From: Nocardioides sp. W7
Lineage (GTDB): Bacteria > Actinomycetota > Actinomycetes > Propionibacteriales > Nocardioidaceae
Assembly (NCBI RefSeq): GCF_022919075.1
Contig: NZ_CP095078.1
Span: forward strand, 2,418,001 to 2,482,000
Length of the DNA stretch: 64,000 nucleotides
Direction of reading: 5' to 3'
The notes beneath the pieces were generated by a model that was not told the DNA's origin, searched no databases, and worked only from the letters and a program-made list of their open reading frames with translations. How positions within the stretch are numbered: position 1 is the first letter of the stretch; each line of letters begins with the position of its first letter. Shown here in pieces: positions 1 to 7,804 of this stretch. Both the position numbers and the translations under genes were made by a program.

Positions 1-230
1 AGTGCGAAGACGCCGACCTTCACCGCTGGCCGCACCACAGGTCCGCCGTACGGCGCCTTCGGGGAGGCGAAGAGGTACCAGGCGGTCATCGCGACGAGCG
101 GCAGCAGCCAGACCAGCAGCCAGCCGGGGGAGACGCTCCACCCCCAGACGCCGAACGCCGCGATGACGAGCAGCTCGTCGAGGAACACCAGCGCCAGCAC
201 CGACCACCCGAACGCGACCACGGGTCGCAT
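1..230 (-). CDS. DUF2568 (YrdB-like) membrane protein, 3' end cut by window edge
   Basis: Reading leftward from the ATG at 230 gives a hydrophobic N-terminus followed by FLDELLVIAAFGVWGW, a second membrane segment ending in WYLFASPKAP, and the start of a third segment (VKVGVF). This pattern of a Glu in helix 1 and a W-FxxPxAP loop after helix 2 is typical of the small four-helix DUF2568/YrdB family, whose function is unknown. About 76 codons are visible; the rest lies outside the window. A -10-like TAGCGT sits about 23 bases upstream and GGCAGG precedes the start. The gene is divergent from the open frame at 163-669 and its 5' end overlaps that frame. Confidence 0.65.
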   Translation of the reverse strand, partial: MRPVVAFGWSVLALVFLDELLVIAAFGVWGWSVSPGWLLVWLLPLVAMTAWYLFASPKAPYGGPVVRPAVKVGVFA

Positions 231-669
231 CCTGCCGCACGGCGCGGTTCCCGGCACGCTAGACCAGTGCAACGGAACGCCCGCCGGCCGAGTGGACTCG
301 ATCTCCGTGTGCCAGTACGACCGGCTCCGCGGCCTCGACGCGCCGGCGCTCATGGGCTCGCGCCGGGTCGAGGGCTCCGAGGCCGACGCGCTCCTGACCG
401 CCATCCAGGCGGCTCCCGTCGGAGGCGGCCCCGATCGGTCCGACTGCTCGGAGGACGCGCACGGTGACGATGCGCTCGCCGTACGCCTGCACCACGACGG
501 GACGACCGACGACCTGCACGTCTACTACGACAGCTGTCGCGACAACGGGTACGACGACGGGACCTCGCGCCGCGAGCTCACCGCAGGCAACTGCTCCGCG
601 CTGTTCGACGGGCCCGTGCTTGCCCTGAGCTACATCGCCGAGCTTCATCGTCGCTGCGGGCGCGGCTAA
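163..669 (+). pseudogene. Cys-rich exported-type protein, probably missing its true 5' end
   Basis: From about residue 34 (base 262) the frame reads like a real protein: high G/C at third codon positions, acidic patches, and cysteines at DQC, VCQY, SDC, DSC, GNC and RRC. The arrangement, with an ELHRRCG-like C-terminus, resembles exported hypothetical lipoproteins of actinobacteria, a resemblance I recall rather than searched. No signal peptide or lipobox is present: the first 33 codons lie opposite the start of the DUF2568 gene and look non-coding. Either a weak start is used near 230-262 or the 5' part has been lost. The downstream gene begins 23 bases after the TAA stop at 667-669. No function can be assigned. 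Confidence 0.4.
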
Positions 670-679
670 GACCCTGCTC

Positions 680-685
680 TACGCT
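680..685 (+). promoter_or_regulatory. -10 element TACGCT for the LURP-one-like gene
   Basis: TACGCT is followed by seven bases and then the ATG at 693, so transcription would begin at about the A of the start codon and give a leaderless mRNA. The same geometry recurs at several genes in the window. Confidence 0.4.
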
Positions 686-692
686 TCCGCCC

Positions 693-1262
693 ATGCCCGC
701 CGAGATGTATCTCCCGACCTTCTACGTCCAGCAGAAGTTCGCCATGACCACCAACCAGTACCGCATCTTCGCGGCCAACCCCGACGGGAGCTTCGGGCAG
801 CTGATGGGCTTCGCGCAGCAGAAGCGGATGGCCTTCAAGGAGGAGGTCACCTTCTACAGCGACGAGGACAAGACGCGCGCCGTCTTCAGCTTCAAGGCGC
901 GCAAGCGCGTCGACCTCAACGCGGGCTACGACATCTTCGACGAGCTCGGCGCGCAGCTCGGCTTCTTCCGCAAGGACTTCGGCAAGAGCCTGATGCGCTC
1001 GACCTTCCACCTCGAGGGTCCCGGGTACGCCGGCACCGGCCAGGAGCGCAGCCAGGCGATCGCGATCATCCGCCGTTTCACCGACATCCCGTTCCTGCCG
1101 ATCCACTTCGACTTCGTCGACCCGAACGGCCAGGCGATCCTCGGTGTCGAGCGGCAGGGCTCGGTCCGCGACAAGTACACCGTCCACGTCCCGAACCCCG
1201 AGGTCGACTTCCGCGTCGCCGCCGCCGTGGCTGTCGGGCTGGACGCCCTGATGCAGCGCTGA
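693..1262 (+). CDS. LURP-one-related / scramblase-like protein
   Basis: A 189-residue protein with no signal peptide or membrane helix. The opening (MYLPTFYVQQKFAMTTNQY), the run of short beta strands (FSFKARKRVDLNAGYDIFDE, LGFFRKDFGKS) and the ending with VGVER-like and VALDA-type segments match the LURP-one-related family, which adopts the tubby/phospholipid scramblase beta-barrel fold. The bacterial role is not settled; lipid binding is an inference from the fold. The ATG at 693 is chosen because a -10 box lies exactly seven bases upstream; ATG 705 is the alternative. The esterase gene follows after 21 bases and may be co-transcribed. Confidence 0.7.
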   Translation: MPAEMYLPTFYVQQKFAMTTNQYRIFAANPDGSFGQLMGFAQQKRMAFKEEVTFYSDEDKTRAVFSFKARKRVDLNAGYDIFDELGAQLGFFRKDFGKSLMRSTFHLEGPGYAGTGQERSQAIAIIRRFTDIPFLPIHFDFVDPNGQAILGVERQGSVRDKYTVHVPNPEVDFRVAAAVAVGLDALMQR

Positions 1263-1283
1263 TGAAGGGCTGATCGAGGGCTG

Positions 1284-2171
1284 ATGCTGTTTCCCGAGGC
1301 CCGCCGGGCGGTCGAGTACGCCGCCGGCGACCTGCCGGTCCACGACCCGTCGTACGACGTCGCCGCGGAGCGCGAGCGCGCTCACGCCGAGGCGCTCGCC
1401 GCACCACGCGAGGACGTCGCCGAGGTGCGTGATCTCGATGCGGACGGCGTGCCGTGCCGGCTCTACCGGCCGGCCGGCGCGCGGCCCGGTGTCGTGGTCC
1501 ACCTGCACGGTGGCGGGTTCGTCCTCAACGACATCGAGGTGCACGACCCGAGCGCCCGCCGGCTGGCCAACCGGTGCGGCGTCGCCGTGCTGAGCGTGGA
1601 GTACCGCCGCCCGCCCGAGCACCGGTTCCCGGCCGCGCCGGACGACGTCGACACGGTCCTCGGCTGGCTCGACCGGCACGGTGCCGAGCACGGTCTCGGC
1701 GGGCCGGCGTACGCCCACGGCGACAGTGCGGGGGCCAACCTCGCGCTGGTCGCCGCACTGCGCCACCCCGGCCGGTTCGCCGCGGTCGCGCTGATCTACC
1801 CCTTCCTCGACCCGACGGCGTCCTTCGAGTCCTACGAGAGCGCCGCCGACGGCTTCGACCCGCGCGAGGCCGCCTGGTACTGGCAGCAGTACGCCGGCCC
1901 CGACGCCGACCTGACCGACCCCGACCTCGCCCCGCTGCGGTCGGACCGGCTCCACACGCTCCCGCCGACCCTGGTCGTCACCGCCGAGCACGACCCGCTC
2001 CGCGACGAGGGGGAGCACCTCGCCCGGCTGCTCGCCAAGGCCGGGGTCGAGGTCACCGCGACCCGCTACCTGGGGCAGGTGCACGGCTTCTGGCGCCACG
2101 ACGCGGTGTTCCCCGCCGCCGAGCCGCTGATGCGCCAGGTGGCCGGGTTCGTCGACCTGCACCGCGGCTGA
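1284..2171 (+). CDS. HSL-family alpha/beta hydrolase (esterase/lipase)
   Basis: A 295-residue soluble enzyme of the hormone-sensitive lipase group. The oxyanion-hole motif HGGG is at residues 75-78, the nucleophile elbow GDSAG at 146-150 (Ser148), the acid probably Asp237 in AEHDPLRDEG, and the base His267 in GQVHGFW. All catalytic residues are intact, so an active carboxylesterase or acylhydrolase is expected; the substrate cannot be read from sequence. It follows the LURP-one-like gene by 21 bases and precedes rpiB by 26 bases, so the three may form one transcript. Cytoplasmic, with no export signal. Confidence 0.85.
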   Translation: MLFPEARRAVEYAAGDLPVHDPSYDVAAERERAHAEALAAPREDVAEVRDLDADGVPCRLYRPAGARPGVVVHLHGGGFVLNDIEVHDPSARRLANRCGVAVLSVEYRRPPEHRFPAAPDDVDTVLGWLDRHGAEHGLGGPAYAHGDSAGANLALVAALRHPGRFAAVALIYPFLDPTASFESYESAADGFDPREAAWYWQQYAGPDADLTDPDLAPLRSDRLHTLPPTLVVTAEHDPLRDEGEHLARLLAKAGVEVTATRYLGQVHGFWRHDAVFPAAEPLMRQVAGFVDLHRG

Positions 2172-2197
2172 GAAGCAGTGCCTGGAAGGATGGCCCC

Positions 2198-2707
2198 ATG
2201 CGCGTGCACCTGGGCTCCGACCACGCTGGCCTCGACCTCAAGGACCACCTGCTCAACTGGCTGACCGAGAACGGCTACGAGCCGGTCGACCATGGGCCCT
2301 TCGTCTACGACGCCCTCGACGACTACCCGGTGTTCTGCCTGCGGGCGGCCGAGGCGGTCGCTCGCGAGCGAGCGACGGACCAGGACAGCCTCGGGGTCGT
2401 CATCGGCGGCTCGGGCAACGGCGAGCAGATCGCCGCCAACAAGGTCGCCGGCATCCGCTGCGCCCTGGCCTGGTCGGAGGAGACCGCCGCCCTGGGCCGT
2501 CAGCACAACGACGCCAACGTCGTCTCGGTCGGCGGCCGGATGCACTCGCTCGAGGACATGACCCGGTTCGTCGAGGTCTTCCTCACCACCGACTTCAGCG
2601 GCGACGAGCGGCACGTGCGCCGCATCGACCAGCTCACGGCGTACCAGGCGACGGGCGAGCTGCCCGCGTTGCCGGAGTCCGCCGCTGGTCTCGGACCCGA
2701 TGCCTGA
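2198..2707 (+). CDS. rpiB: ribose-5-phosphate isomerase B
   Basis: A 169-residue RpiB/LacAB-family isomerase interconverting ribose 5-phosphate and ribulose 5-phosphate in the pentose phosphate pathway. The N-terminal MRVHLGSDHAGLDLK carries the SDHAG phosphate and substrate-binding motif, and GGSGNGEQIAANKVAGIRCA matches the conserved anion-hole region. As in actinobacterial members the active-site base appears to be within this GSGNG segment rather than the Cys of the E. coli type. The ATG at 2198 is preceded by GGAAGG; the open frame extends much further upstream but that part is the shadow of the esterase. The end overlaps the next gene by 8 bases, suggesting translational coupling. Confidence 0.93.
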   Translation: MRVHLGSDHAGLDLKDHLLNWLTENGYEPVDHGPFVYDALDDYPVFCLRAAEAVARERATDQDSLGVVIGGSGNGEQIAANKVAGIRCALAWSEETAALGRQHNDANVVSVGGRMHSLEDMTRFVEVFLTTDFSGDERHVRRIDQLTAYQATGELPALPESAAGLGPDA

Positions 2708-3545
2708 GGGGCACACCCTCCACCGCCTCGCGGGCGAGCTCACCCGCACCTTCGCCGGCCGCCTCGTGCGCGTCGGCAGCCCCCAGGGCCGGTTCGCCGA
2801 CTCGGCCGCGCTGCTGGACGGCCTGGTGCTGGAGAGTGCTGAGGCGTGGGGCAAGCACCTGTTCGTCGCCTTCCCCGGCGAGCGCTTCATCCATATTCAC
2901 CTGGGGCTGTACGGCAAGCTCGACGTCCACGACGGGGTCGAGGACGTCCCCGACCCGGTCGGCCAGGTCCGGCTCCGGCTGGTGCGGGCCTCGACCACCG
3001 AAGCAGCCGCGTACGCCGACCTGCGCGGTGCGACCGCCTGTGAGCTGCTGACGCGCGCCGGGCGCGACGCGATCGTCGCCCGCTCCGGGCCCGACCCGAT
3101 CCGCCCCGACGCGGACCCGGACCGGGCCTGGGAGCGGATCCGGCGCAGCCGGGTCACGATCGCCGGCCTGCTCATGGACCAGGCGGTGCTGGCGGGTGTC
3201 GGGAACGTCTACCGCGCCGAGGTGCTGTTCCGGCACCGGGTCGATCCGTTCCGCCCCGGCAACACCCTGCGCCGGGCCCAGTGGCAGGCGATGTGGGACG
3301 ACCTGGTCGAGCTGATGGCCGAGGGGGTGCGCACCGGCCGGATCGACACCGTCCGGCCCGAGCACACCCCGGAGGCGATGGGCCGAGCGCCGCGCAAGGA
3401 CGACCACGGCGGGGAGGTGTACGTCTACCGACGGCACACCCAACCGTGCCTGGTGTGCGGCACCGAGGTCCGGACCGAGGTGCTGGCCGGACGCAACCTG
3501 TTCTGGTGCCCGCGTTGTCAACGTCGGCACCGACCGCGGCAGTAG
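2700..3545 (+). CDS. Fpg/Nei-family DNA glycosylase/AP lyase
   Basis: A 281-residue base-excision repair enzyme. The N-terminus MPEGHTLHR has the catalytic Pro2 and Glu3 used after Met removal; the helix-two-turn-helix is at GVGNVYRAEVLF (about 166-178) and the C-terminal zinc finger uses C250, C253, C270 and C273 (CLVC...CPRC). His5 instead of the Leu of Fpg points to the Nei2/Nei1 type found in actinobacteria, which removes oxidised pyrimidines rather than 8-oxoguanine; exact specificity is inferred. The ATG lies inside the end of rpiB, so the two are likely translated together. The TAG stop also forms the first half of a TAGGGT -10 box for the next gene. Confidence 0.9.
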   Translation: MPEGHTLHRLAGELTRTFAGRLVRVGSPQGRFADSAALLDGLVLESAEAWGKHLFVAFPGERFIHIHLGLYGKLDVHDGVEDVPDPVGQVRLRLVRASTTEAAAYADLRGATACELLTRAGRDAIVARSGPDPIRPDADPDRAWERIRRSRVTIAGLLMDQAVLAGVGNVYRAEVLFRHRVDPFRPGNTLRRAQWQAMWDDLVELMAEGVRTGRIDTVRPEHTPEAMGRAPRKDDHGGEVYVYRRHTQPCLVCGTEVRTEVLAGRNLFWCPRCQRRHRPRQ

Positions 3546-3548
3546 GGT
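3543..3548 (+). promoter_or_regulatory. -10 element TAGGGT overlapping the upstream stop codon
   Basis: The first three bases are the TAG stop of the glycosylase gene. A transcript would start near 3555 and reach the phosphatase ATG at 3576 with a leader of about 20 bases. Confidence 0.35.
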
Positions 3549-3575
3549 GAGCGCACCCGACCACGAGGACCGACG

Positions 3576-4676
3576 ATGAACGCGGCGCAGGAAGAGCACC
3601 GGCCGGCGCGTTCCACGGCGCTGGGCCGGCGCTGGCGTTCGTCGTACCGCGGCGGGCTGGTGCGCGAGTACCGCCTGGTCGCGGCCCTGATGGCGCTCAC
3701 CGTGCTCATCGACGTCGGCGTCGCCTTCTCGCCGACGACGTTCCCGTTCACCTCGCTCATGGTGCCGCTGCTGGTGGGGAGCCTGCTGCTCGGCCCGCGT
3801 CAGCTCCAGTGGTTCGTGATCTGGGTGATGCTGATGCTGATGGTCGCCCTGCTCAACCAGGAGGACATCACCGCGCGGATCGTCGGTGCGACGGCGATCC
3901 AGTTCCTGATGGGCTTCATCGTGCTGCTGTCCTCCTTCCGCCGCACCCGCCTCGGCGTGGGCGGCGCGATGGGGGAGTCGATGCTGGTCGACCTGCGCGA
4001 CCGGATCCTCAACCAGGGCGGCATCCCGGAGCTGCCGAACGGCTGGTACGTCGAGTCCGCGCTCCGCTCGGCGGGCGGGACCCCGTTCGCCGGTGACTTC
4101 ATGGTCGCCACCCAGCCCTCGCGCGAGCGGCTGGAGGTCGTCGTGGTCGACGTGTCGGGCAAGGGGGAGCAGGCCGGCACCCGTGCGCTGCTGCTCTCCG
4201 GCGCGTTCGGCGGCCTGCTCGGTGCGCTGCCACCCGACCAGTTCCTGGGCGCGGCCAACGACTACCTGCTCCGCCAGGACTGGGAGGAGGGGTTCGCGAC
4301 CGCCGTACATCTCAGCCTCGACCTGCGGAGCGGGGACTTCGAGATCCGCACGGCCGGTCACCCGCCGGCGGTCCATCGGGCCAAGGGATCGGGGCGGTGG
4401 TCCGTGCTGCAGACCGAGGGCCCGGTCCTGGGTCTGCTGGAGAACGCCCAGTTCAGCTGCGCCCGGGGCACCCTCGGCCAGGGCGACGCCGTACTGCTCT
4501 ACACCGACGGGATGGTCGAGGAGCCGCGCCGCGACATCGACCTCGGCATCGACCGGATGCTGGGCGAGGCCGAGGTCCTGCTGCGTGGCGACTTCACCGG
4601 AGCGGCCGCCCGCCTGGTCGACGCCCTCGGGTCGCGCAACGACGACCGGGCGATGCTGGTGGTCAACCGGGCCTGA
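3576..4676 (+). CDS. membrane-anchored SpoIIE/PP2C-type serine phosphatase
   Basis: A 366-residue protein. Residues about 25-115 hold three to four hydrophobic segments (LVAALMALTVLIDVGVAF, SLMVPLLVGSLLLG, FVIWVMLMLMVALL, IQFLMGFIVLLSS). The rest is a SpoIIE-type PP2C domain: GDF around residue 170, VVDVSGKG, AGHPPAVH, LLYTDGMVEEPR and the terminal NDDRAMLVV, which supply the metal-binding acidic residues. Such proteins usually dephosphorylate anti-anti-sigma factors in partner-switching systems, but no kinase or STAS partner lies nearby, so the target is unknown. AGGACCGACG precedes the ATG. Confidence 0.85.
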   Translation: MNAAQEEHRPARSTALGRRWRSSYRGGLVREYRLVAALMALTVLIDVGVAFSPTTFPFTSLMVPLLVGSLLLGPRQLQWFVIWVMLMLMVALLNQEDITARIVGATAIQFLMGFIVLLSSFRRTRLGVGGAMGESMLVDLRDRILNQGGIPELPNGWYVESALRSAGGTPFAGDFMVATQPSRERLEVVVVDVSGKGEQAGTRALLLSGAFGGLLGALPPDQFLGAANDYLLRQDWEEGFATAVHLSLDLRSGDFEIRTAGHPPAVHRAKGSGRWSVLQTEGPVLGLLENAQFSCARGTLGQGDAVLLYTDGMVEEPRRDIDLGIDRMLGEAEVLLRGDFTGAAARLVDALGSRNDDRAMLVVNRA

Positions 4677-4797
4677 CCGCCCCACGCGGGACCCGGGCCG
4701 TTTGGGGCCCGGAGGGCCCGGTGTGGCAGGATCTGTCCGATTCCCGGTGGCCGTCACCACGGCTGCGGGGGTCCGCGGGGGCGCAGCCCCCGTGTGT

Positions 4798-4871
4798 GCG
4801 GATGTAGCTCAATGGTAGAGCCCCAGTCTTCCAAACTGGCTACGCGGGTTCGATTCCCGTCATCCGCTCCA
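4798..4871 (+). tRNA. tRNA-Gly (anticodon TCC)
   Basis: Acceptor arm GCGGATG pairs with CATCCGC, the D-loop reads AGCTCAATGGTAGAG, the anticodon loop is CTTCCAA giving TCC, and the T arm is GCGGGTTCGATTCCCGT. The 3' CCA is encoded at 4869-4871. It decodes GGA and GGG. A G-C hairpin (GGGGG-CGCAG-CCCCC) lies just upstream. Confidence 0.97.
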
Positions 4872-4904
4872 GGCGGCTCGACAGGCGACTGTCGGGCAAC
4901 TTGG

Positions 4905-4977
4905 CGGGGCGTAGCGTAGTGGCTAGCGCGCCTGCTTTGGGAGCAGGAGATCGCAGGTTCGAGTCCTGTCGCCCCGA
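4905..4977 (+). tRNA. tRNA-Pro (anticodon TGG)
   Basis: Acceptor arm CGGGGCG pairs with CGCCCCG; the anticodon stem CCTGC/GCAGG encloses TTTGGGA, giving anticodon TGG; the T loop is GTTCGAGTC. The discriminator A is at 4977 and no CCA is encoded, unlike the tRNA-Gly 33 bases upstream. The two tRNAs are probably processed from one precursor. Confidence 0.97.
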
Positions 4978-5037
4978 CGCACGAACCATCCCCCACCGAC
5001 CGGTGGACAACATGAATCACACGACAGGAGACAACCT

Positions 5038-6426
5038 GTGAAGAGCGCCGTCGAGACCTTGAGCCCGACTCGGGCCAAGCTGACCGTCGAGGTGCCCTTC
5101 GAGGAGCTCAAGCCGAGCCTCGACGCGGCGTACAAGCAGATCGCCCAGCAGATCAACGTCCCCGGCTTCCGTCGGGGCAAGGTGCCCCCGATGGTCATCG
5201 ACCGCCAGGTCGGGCGCGGTGCCGTGCTGGACCAGGCCATCAACGACGCGCTTCCGAAGAAGTACATCGAGGCGCTGCAGGCCAACTCCCTCGAGCCGCT
5301 CGCGCAGCCCGAGGTCGAGGTGACCAAGCTCGAGGACAACGAGGTGCTGGAGTTCACCGCCGAGGTGGACGTGAAGCCGACCATCGAGCTGCCCGCCTAC
5401 GAGGGTCTCGCGGCCGAGGTCGAGGACTCCGTGGTCACCGACGAGGACGTCGACCAGCAGGTCAAGTCCCTCCAGGAGCGGTTCGCGACCCTGGCCGACG
5501 TCGAGCGGCCCGCCGCCGACGGCGACTTCGTCGTGCTCGACCTCAAGGCCACCCAGAACGGCGAGGTGCTCGAGGGCGCCGAGGTGACCGGCATGTCCTA
5601 CCAGGTCGGGCGCGGCGGCATGCTCGACGGCCTCGACGAGGCGCTGACCGGCATGTCCGCCGGCGAGGAGAAGACCTTCTCCTCCGAGCTGGTGGGCGGC
5701 GACCTGGTGGGCGAGCCCGTCGAGGTGCTCGTCTCCATCTCGCAGGTCCAGGAGCAGGAGCTCCCGGAGCTCGACGACGACTTCGCCCAGCTGGCCTCCG
5801 AGTTCGACACCGTCGCCGAGCTGACCGACGACGTCCGGGTCCGGCTCGCCAACGGCAAGCGCCTCGAGCAGGCCGCCGCCGCCCGCGACGCCGTCCTGGA
5901 GGCGCTGCTGGAGCAGGTCGAGGTGCCGCTGCCCGAGACCATGGTCGCCGACGAGCTCAACGCCCGCCGCGAGAACGTCGAGCAGCAGCTCGCGATGGCC
6001 GGCATCACCATGGAGAAGTACCTCGAGGACGAGGGCCAGACGGTCGAGGAGTTCGAGGCCGACCTCGAGCGCCGGGTCCGCGACGCCGTCGCCGCGCAGT
6101 TCCTCCTCGACGAGGTCGCGAAGAAGGAGGAGCTCGGCGTCGACCAGAACGAGCTCTCCCAGCACCTGGTCCGCCGCGCCCAGCAGTCCGGTCAGGACCC
6201 GCAGGAGTTCGCGAACCACATGTTCGAGCACAACCACATCCCCGACCTCGTGCAGGAGATCCTGCGCGGGAAGGCGCTGGCGAGGATCGTGGAGTCCGCG
6301 GTCGTCAAGGACGCCTCGGGCAACGTGGTCGAGCTGAAGAACCTGCGTCCGGACGGCACCATCGGCGAGCCCGAGACCGAGTCGGAGACCGACGAGGACG
6401 CCGCGAAGGCCGACGACGAGGCCTGA
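5038..6426 (+). CDS. tig: trigger factor (ribosome-associated chaperone/PPIase)
   Basis: A 462-residue trigger factor that binds the ribosome exit tunnel and shields nascent chains. The N-terminal ribosome-binding domain includes the signature PGFRRGKVP near residue 43; the FKBP-type PPIase domain spans about 155-245 (GDFVVLDLKA...YQVGRGGMLDGLDEAL...), followed by the helical arms and an acidic tail rich in E, T and D. A GTG start at 5038 is chosen for the ACAGGAGACAACCT ribosome site. Length is normal for actinobacteria. It sits directly behind two tRNAs and ahead of the clp genes, a common arrangement in this phylum. A strong hairpin follows. Confidence 0.97.
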   Translation: MKSAVETLSPTRAKLTVEVPFEELKPSLDAAYKQIAQQINVPGFRRGKVPPMVIDRQVGRGAVLDQAINDALPKKYIEALQANSLEPLAQPEVEVTKLEDNEVLEFTAEVDVKPTIELPAYEGLAAEVEDSVVTDEDVDQQVKSLQERFATLADVERPAADGDFVVLDLKATQNGEVLEGAEVTGMSYQVGRGGMLDGLDEALTGMSAGEEKTFSSELVGGDLVGEPVEVLVSISQVQEQELPELDDDFAQLASEFDTVAELTDDVRVRLANGKRLEQAAAARDAVLEALLEQVEVPLPETMVADELNARRENVEQQLAMAGITMEKYLEDEGQTVEEFEADLERRVRDAVAAQFLLDEVAKKEELGVDQNELSQHLVRRAQQSGQDPQEFANHMFEHNHIPDLVQEILRGKALARIVESAVVKDASGNVVELKNLRPDGTIGEPETESETDEDAAKADDEA

Positions 6427-6445
6427 GTCAGCACTTTTCACCGGG

Positions 6446-6494
6446 AGGCCACCACTTCCGCGGGTCCGGGAAACCGGACCGCGGGTGGTGGCCT
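6446..6494 (+). terminator. hairpin terminator after tig
   Basis: AGGCCACCAC at 6446 pairs exactly with GTGGTGGCCT ending at 6494, and the interior pairs CGCGGGTCCGG with CCGGACCGCGG around a GAAA loop with one bulged G. Only two T residues follow, as usual in high-GC actinobacteria. Confidence 0.75.
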
Positions 6495-6552
6495 TCGGCG
6501 TTCCCGTTCCCCGTCGGTGTACAGGTGTTCACCGACCTCCTATGCTCGGCCC

Positions 6553-7728
6553 ATGCCCACCGCGACGCCCACTGCGACGCCCATCGCGACGCCGGGCACG
6601 GGCCCCGGCCCGCGGGTCCTCGACGCGCTCTCCCTCCTCTCCGAGGTCGCCGACGAGCTGGTCCTGCGCAGCGTGCGCGACACCCACCTCGCCTGGGCCG
6701 ACCGGTTCGGCGGGCACCCCGGCCAGCGCGCCGCCGCGGCGGTGTACGCCGGGGTCGGCGCCGGGCTCCGGGTCGCCTCGCGCGGTCTCGACCGGGCGGC
6801 CGCCACCGGGGTCGGGCCCGGTCTCGAGGACGGGCCGCGCGGCCGGTTCGTCAGCTCCGCGGTCAACGGGCTGATCGGGGACCGGCTGGCGCGCGAGCGG
6901 CCGCGCCTGGCGATCAGGATGGCCGTGCGGCACCAGGGCCGCGACGTACCCCTCGACCGCGACGAGCTGGCGGCGGCGTTCCCCGCGGCGACCGGACGGG
7001 TCGTGGTCTTCCTGCACGGCCTCTGCGAGACCGAGAGCTACTGGCGCCGGGGGCGCGAGCGGCTCGGCACGACGTACGGCGAGCTGCTGGCCGACCAGGG
7101 CTGGACGCCCGTCTTCCTGCGGGCCAACACCGGACTGCCGCTGCGCGAGAACGGCGTCGCGCTCGCGGCCCTGATGCGCGACCTGGTCGCGGCCTGGCCC
7201 GAGGAGGTCACCCGCATCGCGCTCGTCGGGCACTCGATGGGCGGACTGATCCTGCGGGCGGCGGGGGCGGTCGCCACCGAGCCCGGCGTTCCGGACCGCC
7301 CATGGAGCGATCTCGTCTCCGACGTCGTCACCCTCGGTACGCCGCACCTGGGCGCGCCGATCGCCCGCGGCATCGGCCACGGCTCCCGCGGCCTGGGGCG
7401 GTTGCCCGAGACCGCGGCGTTCGGGCGGATCCTGGACTGGCGCTCGGTCGGCGTGCACGACCTGGTCGCCGGGCTCGCCCAGGACGTGCCGCCGCTGCCG
7501 CACGCGTCGTACCGGCTGGTGGCGGCGACGCTCACGAGCTCCGAGCGCCACCCGGTCGGTCACGTCGTCGGCGACCTGCTGGTCCGGGTGCCGTCGGCGT
7601 ACGGGCGGGACCGGTGGGGCGGGCGGCTCTTCCCCGGTGCGACGGTGCTGCACGTCGGTCGCACGGACCACTTCGGGCTGCTCAACCACCCCGAGGTGCA
7701 CCGGGCGATGCGAGAGTGGCTCGCCTGA
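6553..7728 (+). CDS. alpha/beta-fold hydrolase, lipase-like (PGAP1/triacylglycerol lipase type)
   Basis: A 391-residue protein. After a Thr/Pro/Ala-rich start and a helical N-terminal region comes VVVFLHGLCETESYW (oxyanion hole), GHSMGG (Ser nucleophile), VTLGTPHLGAP, and a late DHFGLLNHPEVH carrying the probable catalytic His. The GHSMGG and TLGTPH pair is typical of PGAP1-like and lipase class proteins that act on lipids or esters. The ATG at 6553 is preferred over the upstream GTG at 6517 because TATGCT lies about 6 bases before it. No clear signal peptide, so it is probably intracellular; the substrate is unknown. Confidence 0.75.
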   Translation: MPTATPTATPIATPGTGPGPRVLDALSLLSEVADELVLRSVRDTHLAWADRFGGHPGQRAAAAVYAGVGAGLRVASRGLDRAAATGVGPGLEDGPRGRFVSSAVNGLIGDRLARERPRLAIRMAVRHQGRDVPLDRDELAAAFPAATGRVVVFLHGLCETESYWRRGRERLGTTYGELLADQGWTPVFLRANTGLPLRENGVALAALMRDLVAAWPEEVTRIALVGHSMGGLILRAAGAVATEPGVPDRPWSDLVSDVVTLGTPHLGAPIARGIGHGSRGLGRLPETAAFGRILDWRSVGVHDLVAGLAQDVPPLPHASYRLVAATLTSSERHPVGHVVGDLLVRVPSAYGRDRWGGRLFPGATVLHVGRTDHFGLLNHPEVHRAMREWLA

Positions 7729-7736
7729 GTGAGGGA

Positions 7737-7754
7737 AATCCGCTGTTGGCGAAC
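7737..7754 (+). promoter_or_regulatory. ClgR-like activator box upstream of clpP1
   Basis: AATC-CGCT-GTTG-GCGAAC matches the actinobacterial ClgR consensus WNNWCGCYNANRGCGWWS at most positions, including the CGCT and GCGAAC half-sites. It lies about 39 bases upstream of the clpP1 -10 box, where a transcriptional activator would bind. ClgR activation of clpP1P2 is established in Corynebacterium, Streptomyces and Mycobacterium; its action here is inferred. Confidence 0.6.
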
Positions 7755-7792
7755 AGCCCGGGATTGTCCGTGGAAGTGTCGGGCCTACGGGC

Positions 7793-7798
7793 TAGGGT
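7793..7798 (+). promoter_or_regulatory. -10 element TAGGGT of clpP1P2
   Basis: Six bases separate TAGGGT from the GTG start at 7805, so the mRNA would begin at about the start codon and be leaderless. Confidence 0.45.
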
Positions 7799-7804
7799 CG
7801 CTGC

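Noticed and set aside
4778..4797. G/C hairpin GGGGG-CGCAG-CCCCC just before tRNA-Gly as a riboswitch element
   Set aside because: It is too short and has no conserved T-box or riboswitch features; it may simply be part of the precursor tRNA or a terminator of the phosphatase gene.
4754..5384. Minus-strand open frames across the two tRNA genes encoding stretches such as GATGLEPAISCSQSRRASHY
   Set aside because: This is the well-known false protein obtained by translating the antisense of tRNA genes; the DNA is fully explained by tRNA-Gly and tRNA-Pro.
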